Of a stretch of DNA of 64,000 bases, positions 1-9,835 are shown one piece after another. The translations under genes were made by a program, and so were the position numbers. Numbering within the stretch: position 1 is the stretch's first letter; each line of letters starts with the position of its first letter. Under the pieces are notes generated by a model. The model was not told the origin of the DNA and searched no databases. It was given only the letters and a program-made list of their open reading frames with translations. Source of the DNA: Mycobacterium sp. MFM001 (GTDB lineage: Bacteria; Actinomycetota; Actinomycetes; Mycobacteriales; Mycobacteriaceae); contig NZ_BFAB01000011.1 of the NCBI RefSeq assembly GCF_003402475.1, positions 62,001 to 126,000 on the forward strand, read 5' to 3'.

Positions 1-1
1 G

Positions 2-238
2 GTGATCACGGCCGGCCCGCACACCGACCAGACTCTCGACGGCCCGGGTCTGCAGGACTTCATCCGGCGTAGCGCCGACCCGGCCAAGCCGGTGGCGGTC
101 AACGTCATCGACTTCGGCGGCGACCCGGATCGGTCGACCTGGGAGGCCGTCGCGCAGCTGTCCGGCGGGACCTACCAGAACCTGGCGACCTCGGCCTCCC
201 CCGACCTGACGACCGCGGTGACCACCTTCCTGGGTTGA
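2..238 (+). CDS. C-terminal end of a VWA-domain protein (partial)
   Basis: Only the last 78 codons are inside the window; the gene starts to the left, so the first GTG seen here is not a real start. The fragment reads like the end of a von Willebrand factor A domain: an alternating hydrophobic strand (VITAGPHTD), a variable loop, a second strand (AVNVIDFG) and a final helix after AVAQLSGG. It resembles the C-terminus of the mycobacterial Rv1836c-type substrate-binding/VWA protein, which is thought to lie at the cell envelope. It converges with the VOC gene, ending 3 bp from it. The VWA call is fairly safe; the exact family member is inference. Confidence 0.65.
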   Translation: MITAGPHTDQTLDGPGLQDFIRRSADPAKPVAVNVIDFGGDPDRSTWEAVAQLSGGTYQNLATSASPDLTTAVTTFLG

Positions 239-241
239 GCC

Positions 242-616
242 TCAACCGGTCGGCAGCTTCTGCGCGAACTCGACGACGTTGCCGTCCGGGTCGGCGATGT
301 GCAGGGTCCGTTCGCGCCACGGGCGGTCGACCGGTCCGGTGAGGATCTCGGCACCGAGTGCGCGCAGCCGGTCCGCTTCGCTGTCGACGTCCTCGACCAG
401 GAACCCGATTTCGCCGCACGGCGCGCTGCCCCCGTCGCGCCCGATCAGCATCGGCAGCTTCGACCGCTCGAACAGCGCGAACTTGGTGTTGTCCATGGCG
501 AATTCGACGTAGCCGTCGCCCTCGATGCGCACCTGCAGACCGATCACGTCGCGGTAGAACGCCACCGAGCGCTGCAGCGACGCGACGTAGTTGATGACGT
601 AGTCGACGCGGGTCAT
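242..616 (-). CDS. VOC-superfamily (glyoxalase/bleomycin-resistance-like) protein
   Basis: A 124-residue protein starting at an ATG at 614-616. It has the usual VOC layout of two beta-alpha-beta-beta-beta modules: an N-terminal module with SVAFYRDVIGL and a C-terminal one ending in IADPDGNVVEF, the motif that supplies a metal ligand (Glu) in glyoxalase-like enzymes. The single-domain length suggests a homodimer. The substrate cannot be told from sequence; members include lactoylglutathione-lyase-like enzymes, dioxygenases and binding proteins. It lies 14 bp downstream of gcvP on the same strand and could be read through from it. Confidence 0.85.
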   Translation of the reverse strand: MTRVDYVINYVASLQRSVAFYRDVIGLQVRIEGDGYVEFAMDNTKFALFERSKLPMLIGRDGGSAPCGEIGFLVEDVDSEADRLRALGAEILTGPVDRPWRERTLHIADPDGNVVEFAQKLPTG

Positions 617-630
617 GCGCTCCACGGTAG

Positions 631-3456
<2,826 letters not shown>

Positions 3457-3490
3457 TGGGGGCTCCTGACATGGGTAGAGGCCTGCGTGC

Positions 3491-3710
3491 CCTCTCCCTC
3501 TGTCGCTACCCGCACCGGGCGCCTGAGAGATTCGGCGCCGCCGTGTCGGTGGGCGCCTTTCCCCATCGGCGGGTGGCGGTCCCTCGGGGGCCGACACCGC
3601 TTTCCAGAGGCATCGTTATCTCGCGCGGTCCTGGGTGCCTGAGAGGTTGACGGAGAGGTGTTGCTCCTTCGGCGTCCGTGGCTGGCAACCACGGCTCTCT
3701 CCCGCTCGAG
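3491..3710 (-). promoter_or_regulatory. Tandem glycine riboswitch upstream of gcvP
   Basis: Read on the minus strand, 3710 to 3491 shows two consecutive glycine aptamers. The first has GCGGGAGAGAGCC, then GCCGAAGGAGCAA, then CAACCTCTCAGGCACC. The second starts CTCTGGAAAGCG, continues with CGCCGATGGGGAAAGGCG, and ends with AATCTCTCAGGCGCC and a GACAGAGGGAGAGG tail. These are the diagnostic conserved blocks of the family, including the short linker between aptamers. It lies about 35 nt before the gcvP start, where glycine-responsive leaders normally sit. The switch mechanism (termination or translation) was not worked out. Confidence 0.95.
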
Positions 3711-3769
3711 TGCGATGCGGGGATCAGTGTACTCGTGTGCAAAAGCGCTGACGAGGGAGCGCTCAGACG

Positions 3770-4393
3770 CTAGCCGATTTTGCGGTCGCGGTGCTTGCGG
3801 CGGGAGGCCAGCTCGTCCTCCGGGGCCGCGATCGACTCGCCACCGTCGGCGCGCTCGCCGGGGAAGTCCGCGATGGCTCCGGTCAGCTCGCGCATGGCCC
3901 CGGAGACGGCGATGCCGAACACGCCCTGCCCGCCCTGGAGCAGGTCGACGACCTCCTCGGCCGAGGTGCACTCGTACACCGTGGTGCCGTCGGAGAACAG
4001 CGTGATGTTCGCCAGGTCCTGCACGCCGCGCTGGCGCAGGTGGTCGACGGCGACGCGGATGTTGTGCAGCGAGATGCCGGTGTCCAGCAGCCGCTTGACG
4101 ATTTTGAGGACCAGGATGTCTTTGAATGAGTACAGCCGCTGGCTGCCGGAGCCGGCGGCGCTGCGGATCGACGGAACCACCAGCGACGTGCGCGCCCAGT
4201 AGTCCAGCTGGCGGTAGGTGATTCCGGCGATCTGACACGCGCTGGGTCCGCGGTAGCCGACCAGCTCGTCGGGCACCGAGTCGTCGGGGAACAGTCCGGC
4301 CTGAACGGGTTCGGCCGGTGCACCGGCCGCTTCGTCCGGGGTGGCGGAGCCGGTCTCGAGGTCCAACTGATCCTGACGTGGTTGGTCGCCCAC
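3770..4393 (-). CDS. MerR-family regulator (Rv1830-like)
   Basis: A 207-residue predicted DNA-binding protein. The N-terminal 50 residues are acidic and variable. They are followed by a winged-helix MerR-type segment (SACQIAGITYRQLDYWART, then SQRLYSFKDILVLKIVKRLLD) and a C-terminal region without an obvious ligand domain. The GTG at 4391-4393 is preferred because AGAGGAAG lies about ten bases before it; an in-frame start at 4471 would add 26 poorly conserved residues. It is the first of three regulators in the conserved order Rv1830-Rv1829-Rv1828-garA. A role in growth or cell-division gene control has been reported for relatives, but nothing here fixes its targets. Confidence 0.88.
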   Translation of the reverse strand: MGDQPRQDQLDLETGSATPDEAAGAPAEPVQAGLFPDDSVPDELVGYRGPSACQIAGITYRQLDYWARTSLVVPSIRSAAGSGSQRLYSFKDILVLKIVKRLLDTGISLHNIRVAVDHLRQRGVQDLANITLFSDGTTVYECTSAEEVVDLLQGGQGVFGIAVSGAMRELTGAIADFPGERADGGESIAAPEDELASRRKHRDRKIG

Positions 4394-4606
4394 AGTGCTT
4401 CCTCTCGCCGATCGCGCTCGTTCATGGCTGCCCGGCAGCCGCGTTTGCTCAGGCCGAGTGCTTGTGAGCATACGCTTTTCGACTCGCTGTCGTGTTGGCC
4501 GTCGACATCAAAGTATGGCCGCCGCGACGATCACTGGATGCCCATCCGGCGGGCGTGTCGAAGTCGAACTCCCAGATGAGACGCTTCCGTGATCTCAGAT
4601 TGCCGG

Positions 4607-5101
4607 TCAGGTGGCCTTGAAATCGTCGGGCGACACGCTGTCCAGAAATTCCTTGAACTTCTCCACCTCGTCCTCGCGGACCGCGCTGCTGGGCTCCTCG
4701 TCGCTCTCGTCGGGAATCAGCAGACCCGCCTCGGCGAGCACCGCCTCCTCGACGTAGATCGGCACCCCGACCCGCAGCGCGATGGCCACGGAATCCGAGG
4801 GCCGCGCCGACACGGTGATGTTGCGGTCGAAGATCAGGTCGGCGTAGAAGGTGCCCTCCTGCAGGTCGACGATGCGCACCTCTTTGAGCGAATGCCCAAG
4901 CGCGGCAATCAAATCCCGGATCAGGTCGTGGGTCAGCGGGCGAGGCGGCTCGACGCCCTGCTGCTCCAGGGCAATCGCCGCGGCCTCGGACTGGCCGATC
5001 CAGATCGGCAGGTAGCGGTCACCGTTGGCTTCACGCAGCAGCAACACCGGCTGGTTCTGCGGCTGCTCGACGCGAATGCCGACCACGCGAACTTCACCCA
5101 T
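4607..5101 (-). CDS. Bifunctional nuclease family (DUF151) protein, Rv1829-like
   Basis: A 164-residue protein starting ATG at 5099-5101 with MGEVRVVGIRVE. It carries the DUF151 core: LPIWIGQSEAAAIALEQQG, TYADLIF-like strands (here FYADLIFDRN) and SARPSDSVAIALR. Plant and some bacterial relatives have DNase/RNase activity; the mycobacterial member has no firmly assigned role. The C-terminal 35 residues are acidic (DESDEE), as in actinobacterial homologues. It lies between two MerR-type regulators in a strongly conserved block, 118 bp beyond the end of the next gene upstream. Confidence 0.9.
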   Translation of the reverse strand: MGEVRVVGIRVEQPQNQPVLLLREANGDRYLPIWIGQSEAAAIALEQQGVEPPRPLTHDLIRDLIAALGHSLKEVRIVDLQEGTFYADLIFDRNITVSARPSDSVAIALRVGVPIYVEEAVLAEAGLLIPDESDEEPSSAVREDEVEKFKEFLDSVSPDDFKAT

Positions 5102-5219
5102 CTGTGTCTGCCCTCCGCACCATGCTGCCATGTCCCACAGACCTGGTCCGGCGTCGCGGTGGAACCCTCTTTTTCGCCCGTGCCGCCGGCCACCAAGCCG
5201 TCGAGAAAAGTCTAGTCCT

Positions 5220-5960
5220 TTAGCGGTGAAGAACGTCGCGCACGGCCGACTTGACCAACGACGTGTGCAACGTGATCGCCAGTGCGGCAACCTCGCGCGC
5301 CAGATCGTCGGCGCGGTCGCGGGCACCGGCCTTGCCGGCCTTGCCCGCGCCGAGCAGAGGCGCGGCGATCTGCGCGATGAGGTCGGATTGCCGGTCGGCC
5401 GCCGAGCGGAACGCGCGCAGATGACGCGGCTCGACACCGTACTCCGACAGCGCCCGCGCGCACTGCAGGATCACCACGGCGTGCTCGTCGAAGAAGCCGC
5501 CCGGCCCGGTGGTGATCACGCCCGCTTTGAGCAGCGCGGTCAGCGTCGTCTCGTCCACGCCGGAGCGCTCGAGCAGATCCTCGCGGCTCAGCCGAACCCG
5601 GGTGGGACCCACCGCGGCCGGGTCAGAGCCCGGTTCGCCGTTGACCGAGACCAATCGCGGTACGCCGTAAGGGGATCCGGACGGCGGCAACTCACCGTCG
5701 GGCTGCGCGTCCAGCTGCGCCTTGATCACCTTCAGCGGCAGATAGTGGTCCCGCTGCGCGGTCAGGATGAACCGCAGCCGCGCACAGTCGTAAGCAGTGA
5801 ACCGGCGATACCCCGATGCGGCGCGCTGCGGCGTCACCAGGCCCTCGGCCTCCAGGAAGCGAATCTTGGAGATCGTCACATCCGGGAAGTCCGGCCGCAG
5901 CGACTCGAGAACCGCTCCGATCGACATCCCGGCCAGCCCGGGGGTATCCGGCGCGGTCAC
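5220..5960 (-). CDS. MerR-family transcriptional regulator (Rv1828-like)
   Basis: A 246-residue regulator. The N-terminal part is a MerR-type winged helix (SIGAVLESLRPDFPDVTISKI, then FLEAEGLV and SGYRRFTAYDCARLRFI). The C-terminal half is a helical domain typical of the Rv1828/SigH-dependent-regulator-like family rather than the usual metal-sensing coiled coil. It starts with a GTG at 5958-5960 that overlaps the garA stop codon by one base, so it is almost certainly co-transcribed and translationally coupled with garA. Confidence 0.92.
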   Translation of the reverse strand: MTAPDTPGLAGMSIGAVLESLRPDFPDVTISKIRFLEAEGLVTPQRAASGYRRFTAYDCARLRFILTAQRDHYLPLKVIKAQLDAQPDGELPPSGSPYGVPRLVSVNGEPGSDPAAVGPTRVRLSREDLLERSGVDETTLTALLKAGVITTGPGGFFDEHAVVILQCARALSEYGVEPRHLRAFRSAADRQSDLIAQIAAPLLGAGKAGKAGARDRADDLAREVAALAITLHTSLVKSAVRDVLHR

Positions 5961-6430
5961 TAGCTTCCCGGTCCCCCGTCGTCACCGGGCTTCGGGCCGG
6001 TCAAGAACACCAGGCGGAACTTGCCGATCTGAACTTCGTCGCCGTTGGCCAGCACCGCCGAGTCGACCGGCTCCCGGTTGACGTAGGTGCCGTTGAGGCT
6101 GCCGACGTCGACGACGTGGAACTCGTCGCTCTCCAGCCGGAACTCGGCGTGCCGCCGGCTCACGGTGACGTCGTCGAGGAAGATGTCGCTGTCGGGATGG
6201 CGGCCGGCCGAGGTCGTCGGCTGGTCGAGCAGGAATCGCGACCCGGCATTGGGTCCGCGCTTGACGACCAGTAACGCCGAGCCGGCCGGCAGTCCCTCGA
6301 CTCCGGAAACCGCGCTCTCACCGCCCGCTTGCGCGGGAGCGTCCAGCTCATTGAGGAAGTCGGCCCGAAAGACGGATGTCGTCTCCACGGTCACTTCGTC
6401 AGAAGTCTGGTCGTTGTCCTTCTCCGTCAC
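5960..6430 (-). CDS. garA: Glycogen accumulation regulator GarA (FHA-domain protein)
   Basis: A 156-residue cytosolic FHA protein. Its N-terminal tail has the phospho-motif VETTSVFRADF; the two threonines (about residues 17 and 18 from the GTG at 6428-6430) match those phosphorylated by PknB and PknG. The FHA domain follows, with AGRHPDSDIFLDD, SRRHAEF and GSLNGTYVN supplying the phosphothreonine-binding loops. In mycobacteria unphosphorylated GarA inhibits 2-oxoglutarate dehydrogenase and glutamate dehydrogenase and activates glutamate synthase; phosphorylation switches it off. The start is chosen because it gives the known N-terminus; a longer reading adds 40 unrelated residues. Confidence 0.96.
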   Translation of the reverse strand: MTEKDNDQTSDEVTVETTSVFRADFLNELDAPAQAGGESAVSGVEGLPAGSALLVVKRGPNAGSRFLLDQPTTSAGRHPDSDIFLDDVTVSRRHAEFRLESDEFHVVDVGSLNGTYVNREPVDSAVLANGDEVQIGKFRLVFLTGPKPGDDGGPGS

Positions 6431-6643
6431 CCGCTGCTCCTCACTGGCCGCTGTGGCGCTGTCTGATCGGGCCCGGCCGGCCGGTTTCCCACCTGCATCA
6501 CCGTCGATGTGTCGACCGTACCGCGCACAGGGCCGCAATGTGCCCACCACCGCCGGATCGGCGGCTTCGTCTGATTGCCCGGCTCCTCCTCACGCCGCTT
6601 CACGGCGCGCATCGTCGCCGGGCGCATGGCACCCTAACAATTC

Positions 6644-7039
6644 TCATTCGGTGAGCGTGCCGCGGTACGCCTCGGCGTCCAGCAATTCCGCGAAGCTCTG
6701 CTCCAGGGCCGCACCGTCGAGCTGGAGGTCCAACAGCCAACCCGCACCGTATGGGTCCGAGTTCACCAATTGCGGGCTGCCTTCCAGATCGCCGTTGACG
6801 GCAATGACTTTCGCCGAGACCGGCGCGTAGAGATCCGACACCGATTTGGTCGATTCCACTTCGCCGAACGATTCGCCCGCGGTGAGGTCGGTGCCCACGT
6901 CGGGCAACTGCACGAACACCACGTCACCAAGCGCCGACTGCGCGAAGTCGGTGATCCCCACCCGCACGGTGTCGTCGCCGGTGCGGCGAACCCACTCATG
7001 CTCGGCGGTGTAATGCAGGTCGGGCGGGATATCGCTCAC
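6644..7039 (-). CDS. gcvH: Glycine cleavage system H protein
   Basis: A lipoyl carrier of 131 residues that shuttles the aminomethyl group between the P, T and L proteins. The lipoylation site is in GEVESTKSVSD, Lys at about residue 65, and the C-terminus has the family PYGAGWLLDLQ segment. The GTG at 7037-7039 fits the family N-terminus (SDIPPDLHYTAEHEW) and has AGGA upstream. A GTG at 7069 would add ten residues and overlap the stop of the preceding DUF881 gene as GTGA, so translational coupling from that site is also possible. Confidence 0.95.
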   Translation of the reverse strand: MSDIPPDLHYTAEHEWVRRTGDDTVRVGITDFAQSALGDVVFVQLPDVGTDLTAGESFGEVESTKSVSDLYAPVSAKVIAVNGDLEGSPQLVNSDPYGAGWLLDLQLDGAALEQSFAELLDAEAYRGTLTE

Positions 7040-7065
7040 GATGGTCCTGTTCTTCTTCGAGGTGC

Positions 7066-7899
7066 TCACTTGACGGGCTGAGCGTATTGGCGTGGTTTTG
7101 GTTGTCGCAAGGCGGTGACGTCGACGCGGTCGGCTTGCTGCACCGACATTGTCCCGCCGACGCGTTTGACGCTGTCGACGGCGCCGCCGGGAATGTTCAT
7201 CGCCGCGGCCAAGGTGGGCGGATCACCAATGGCCAGAATCGAATACGGCGGAGACAGGGTTTTGCCGTCGACGGTCAGCGCGCCGGGCGCGCCGATCACC
7301 CAGGTGTCGACGCCCACCCGCACGGCCTGCTGGCGGTCGCGGATCTCCAGGGCTTCGGCGCCGGCGGCCCGCAATTCGTTGATCACGTCGAGCATCGCCT
7401 CCGGCGCCACGCCCGGCCCCGGGTCGTCGATCGTCACGGTGACACCCGGACCGGTGGCGCCGACGGTGCCGATCAGGATCGACAGCGCGGCGAGCCTGGC
7501 CTGGGCGTTCTCGATGGCGGCCTGGTCGCTGCTGCCTGAGGCCTGCAACGTCGACAGCGTGCGTTGCAGTTCGGCCACTTCGGTGTTGAGCGTGGCCTCG
7601 CGTTGGCGCAGCGAATCCAGCAGCACCAGCAGGTCGGCCGGTCGGGCGGTGTCCAGGGCGTCCCCGGATTCGTTCTGGCGCACCTGGGTGACGATCGCGA
7701 CGCCGAGCAGCAGGCACAACAGCACGGCCAGCGCGCCGAACACCGTGCGGCCGCGTCGCCACAGCCCCGAAAGTCCGCGCGGCTGAAGCTGACCGATCTC
7801 GGGCCGCGGCTGATGCGGCGGCAATTCGTGTCGGCCGTGGTGCTCACCCTCACCCATATTCGACTGGGGCGCTGCATCTTTGGCGTCGGAGTCGCTCAC
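7066..7899 (-). CDS. DUF881 membrane-anchored protein (Rv1825-like)
   Basis: 277 residues. A charged N-terminal tail of about 50 residues is followed by one transmembrane segment (TVFGALAVLLCLLLGVAIVTQV), a coiled-coil-like stretch rich in Leu/Glu (LRQREATLNTEVAELQ) and the extracytoplasmic DUF881 domain with the motif VTIDDPGPG and strands such as VRVGVDTWV. DUF881 proteins are found near division and envelope genes; no biochemical role is assigned. It is one of a pair with the gene at 8272, and the small basic protein lies between them. Confidence 0.88.
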   Translation of the reverse strand: MSDSDAKDAAPQSNMGEGEHHGRHELPPHQPRPEIGQLQPRGLSGLWRRGRTVFGALAVLLCLLLGVAIVTQVRQNESGDALDTARPADLLVLLDSLRQREATLNTEVAELQRTLSTLQASGSSDQAAIENAQARLAALSILIGTVGATGPGVTVTIDDPGPGVAPEAMLDVINELRAAGAEALEIRDRQQAVRVGVDTWVIGAPGALTVDGKTLSPPYSILAIGDPPTLAAAMNIPGGAVDSVKRVGGTMSVQQADRVDVTALRQPKPRQYAQPVK

Positions 7900-7913
7900 G
7901 TTGCCGCCTGCGT

Positions 7914-8246
7914 TCAGGCCCCGAACAGCCGGCGCCGGAGTGCGGCCGCATTGCCGAAGATGCGGATGCCCAGCACCACGATGATCGCCGTGGATAACTG
8001 TGTGCCGACGCCCAATTGGTCGCCGACGTAGACGATCAGCGCGGCCACCAACACGTTGAACACGAACGACACCACGAACACCTTCGGGTCGAAGATGCGT
8101 TCCAGATAGGCCCTCAATCCGCCGAATACCGCGTCGAGCGCCGCGACGACCGCGATGGGCAAATACGGTTGGATGACCTCCGGCACGCTGGGGTGAAAGA
8201 CCAGTCCCAGCACGATGCCGACGACCAATGCCGCAACACCGATCAT
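7914..8246 (-). CDS. Small basic membrane protein (DUF1290, Rv1824-like)
   Basis: A 110-residue integral membrane protein with three or four hydrophobic segments (MIGVAALVVGIVLGLVF, a YLPIAVVAALDAVFGGL core, VFVVSFVFNVLVAALIVYVG, TAIIVVLGIRIF) and a basic C-terminus (RRRLFGA). This is the 'small basic protein' family that in actinobacteria and firmicutes is linked to DUF881 proteins and division genes. The ATG at 8244-8246 is used; earlier in-frame starts would overlap the neighbouring DUF881 gene. Confidence 0.88.
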   Translation of the reverse strand: MIGVAALVVGIVLGLVFHPSVPEVIQPYLPIAVVAALDAVFGGLRAYLERIFDPKVFVVSFVFNVLVAALIVYVGDQLGVGTQLSTAIIVVLGIRIFGNAAALRRRLFGA

Positions 8247-8271
8247 CGTCCTGCCCTTCGGATTTCTGCCA

Positions 8272-9180
8272 CTACGCCCCAATCTGTTTGGCGAACTTGA
8301 CATCTCGGACCGCACCGGCGGGCAACGTGAGCCCGTCGCGGGCACTCACGTTGACACCCACACCATACGAGGCCTCCAGCAGCCGCAGGCGGTGCAGGCC
8401 CGGGCTGCGGTCGAAGACATCCTGCATGGCGTGCGGCGGCCCCACCGCGAGGATCGTGTACGGGCTGCCGACCGGATTATTGTCGACCAGGATCGCGCCG
8501 CCTGCCTGCCGGATGGTCACGTTGGGCCCGATCCTCACGCCGCCGACGGCGATCGCCTCGGCGCCGCTGGCCCACAACGAGTTCACGACGAGTTGCAGGT
8601 CGCGGTCGAGGATGATCTGGCGGCTGCCGGCGACCCGCTGCTTGGAGACGTCGGAGAGGTTGGGGCCGGCGCCCGGGTCGGTCACTGTGACGGCGAGCCC
8701 CGGACCGATCACCGGCCCGCTGGCTGCGGCCAGGCTCAACGCGTCGAGGCTGGCCAGCAGCCGCCGACCTTCGGCGTCGTCGACGAGCGCGCGGCGCTGG
8801 ATGTCATCGACCTGCGCGGCCAGCGCGTTGCGGTGCGCGGTCAGGCCGCTGGTGGATGTCTCCTCGGCGCGCACATTGCGCAGCAGCACCTGTTGGGCGG
8901 CGCTCACGCCGGGCGCCACCAGGCGGGCCTGCGCGACGGCGGCGGCGAACACCGCCGCCACCAACAGCGCCGCCAGCGCCTGCCACACCCAGCCGGCGAC
9001 TCGCCGTCGCGGCGCATCCCCGCTTTCCCGGCGGGCGGCCGCCGCCGCGTAACCGGGGTCCAGGTGCTCGGAGAGCAGAGCCCGCAGCAGCGACGGCACC
9101 GGGATGACCTGCGGCCGCCCTGCCTCGTGGACGTTGCGGCCGGCGTCGGGGTCGTAGCCGCCGAGCGACGGGTTACCCAT
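8272..9180 (-). CDS. DUF881 membrane-anchored protein (Rv1823-like)
   Basis: 302 residues with a cytosolic N-terminal tail, one transmembrane helix near residues 65-85 (WVWQALAALLVAAVFAAAVAQ), a helical stalk and a C-terminal DUF881 domain containing VTVTDPGAG and strands ending in VGVNVSARDGLTLPA. It is paralogous to the product at 7066. Its ATG at 9178-9180 lies inside the end of pgsA2 (8-bp overlap), so translation is probably coupled. Together the two DUF881 proteins and the small basic protein may form one membrane complex, which is inference from conserved order. Confidence 0.88.
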   Translation of the reverse strand: MGNPSLGGYDPDAGRNVHEAGRPQVIPVPSLLRALLSEHLDPGYAAAAARRESGDAPRRRVAGWVWQALAALLVAAVFAAAVAQARLVAPGVSAAQQVLLRNVRAEETSTSGLTAHRNALAAQVDDIQRRALVDDAEGRRLLASLDALSLAAASGPVIGPGLAVTVTDPGAGPNLSDVSKQRVAGSRQIILDRDLQLVVNSLWASGAEAIAVGGVRIGPNVTIRQAGGAILVDNNPVGSPYTILAVGPPHAMQDVFDRSPGLHRLRLLEASYGVGVNVSARDGLTLPAGAVRDVKFAKQIGA

Positions 9181-9766
9181 GTGCGTGCACCCTGGGCAGT
9201 CGGCGGACCACCAGAACCATCTGGGCCACGTACAGCACGAACGACCACAGGTACATGTAGAGGCCCCAGATCAAAAACGCCCAGCCGCAGGCCAGCACTA
9301 CCCGGCTCCACTGCGCGTCCCACTGTCCCAACAGAATCAGCGGAAAGGCCGACATCAACGCGAACGTCGCGGCCTTGCCGATGTACAACACGGGCAGCGC
9401 GGTGAACCCGCGGGTGCGCAGCACCGGCAGCTCGGCGGCCAGCAGCGCGTCGCGCGCGAACAGCACCGCGATGATCCACCACGGCACGATGCCGCGCAGC
9501 CCGAACGCGATCGGGATGGTCACCATGTAGAGCCGGTCGACCGCGGGGTCGAGCAACGCCCCCAGCCGCGACGACTGGTTCAGCAGCCGGGCGATCTTGC
9601 CGTCGGCCCAGTCCGACGCGCCGCTGAACATCAGGATGGCCACCGCCCAGCCGTCGGCGTGCGCCACCAGCAACAGGTAGTAGAACACCGGGATCAGCGC
9701 CAGCCGGATCGCGCTCAGGACGTTGGGCACGGTCAGGACCCGATCGCGCGCGCCTGCGGGCTCCAT
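9173..9766 (-). CDS. pgsA2: CDP-alcohol phosphatidyltransferase PgsA2
   Basis: A 197-residue membrane enzyme. It has the CDP-alcohol phosphatidyltransferase signature, seen as DWADGKIAR followed by GALLDPAVD, with the four metal-binding aspartates in place, and about five or six transmembrane helices. Such enzymes transfer a phosphatidyl group from CDP-diacylglycerol to an alcohol to make phospholipids; the acceptor for PgsA2 is not certain. The ATG at 9764-9766 (MEPAGARDRV) is preferred to one 13 codons earlier. Synteny with Rv1822, next to secA2, supports the name. Confidence 0.92.
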   Translation of the reverse strand: MEPAGARDRVLTVPNVLSAIRLALIPVFYYLLLVAHADGWAVAILMFSGASDWADGKIARLLNQSSRLGALLDPAVDRLYMVTIPIAFGLRGIVPWWIIAVLFARDALLAAELPVLRTRGFTALPVLYIGKAATFALMSAFPLILLGQWDAQWSRVVLACGWAFLIWGLYMYLWSFVLYVAQMVLVVRRLPRVHAHG

Positions 9767-9835
9767 GAGCCGTGACCCTAGCCGAATTGCCCTGCTCCTC
9801 CTCATCGCGCTCCCGCGCTCTGCATCGTCGCCGGG

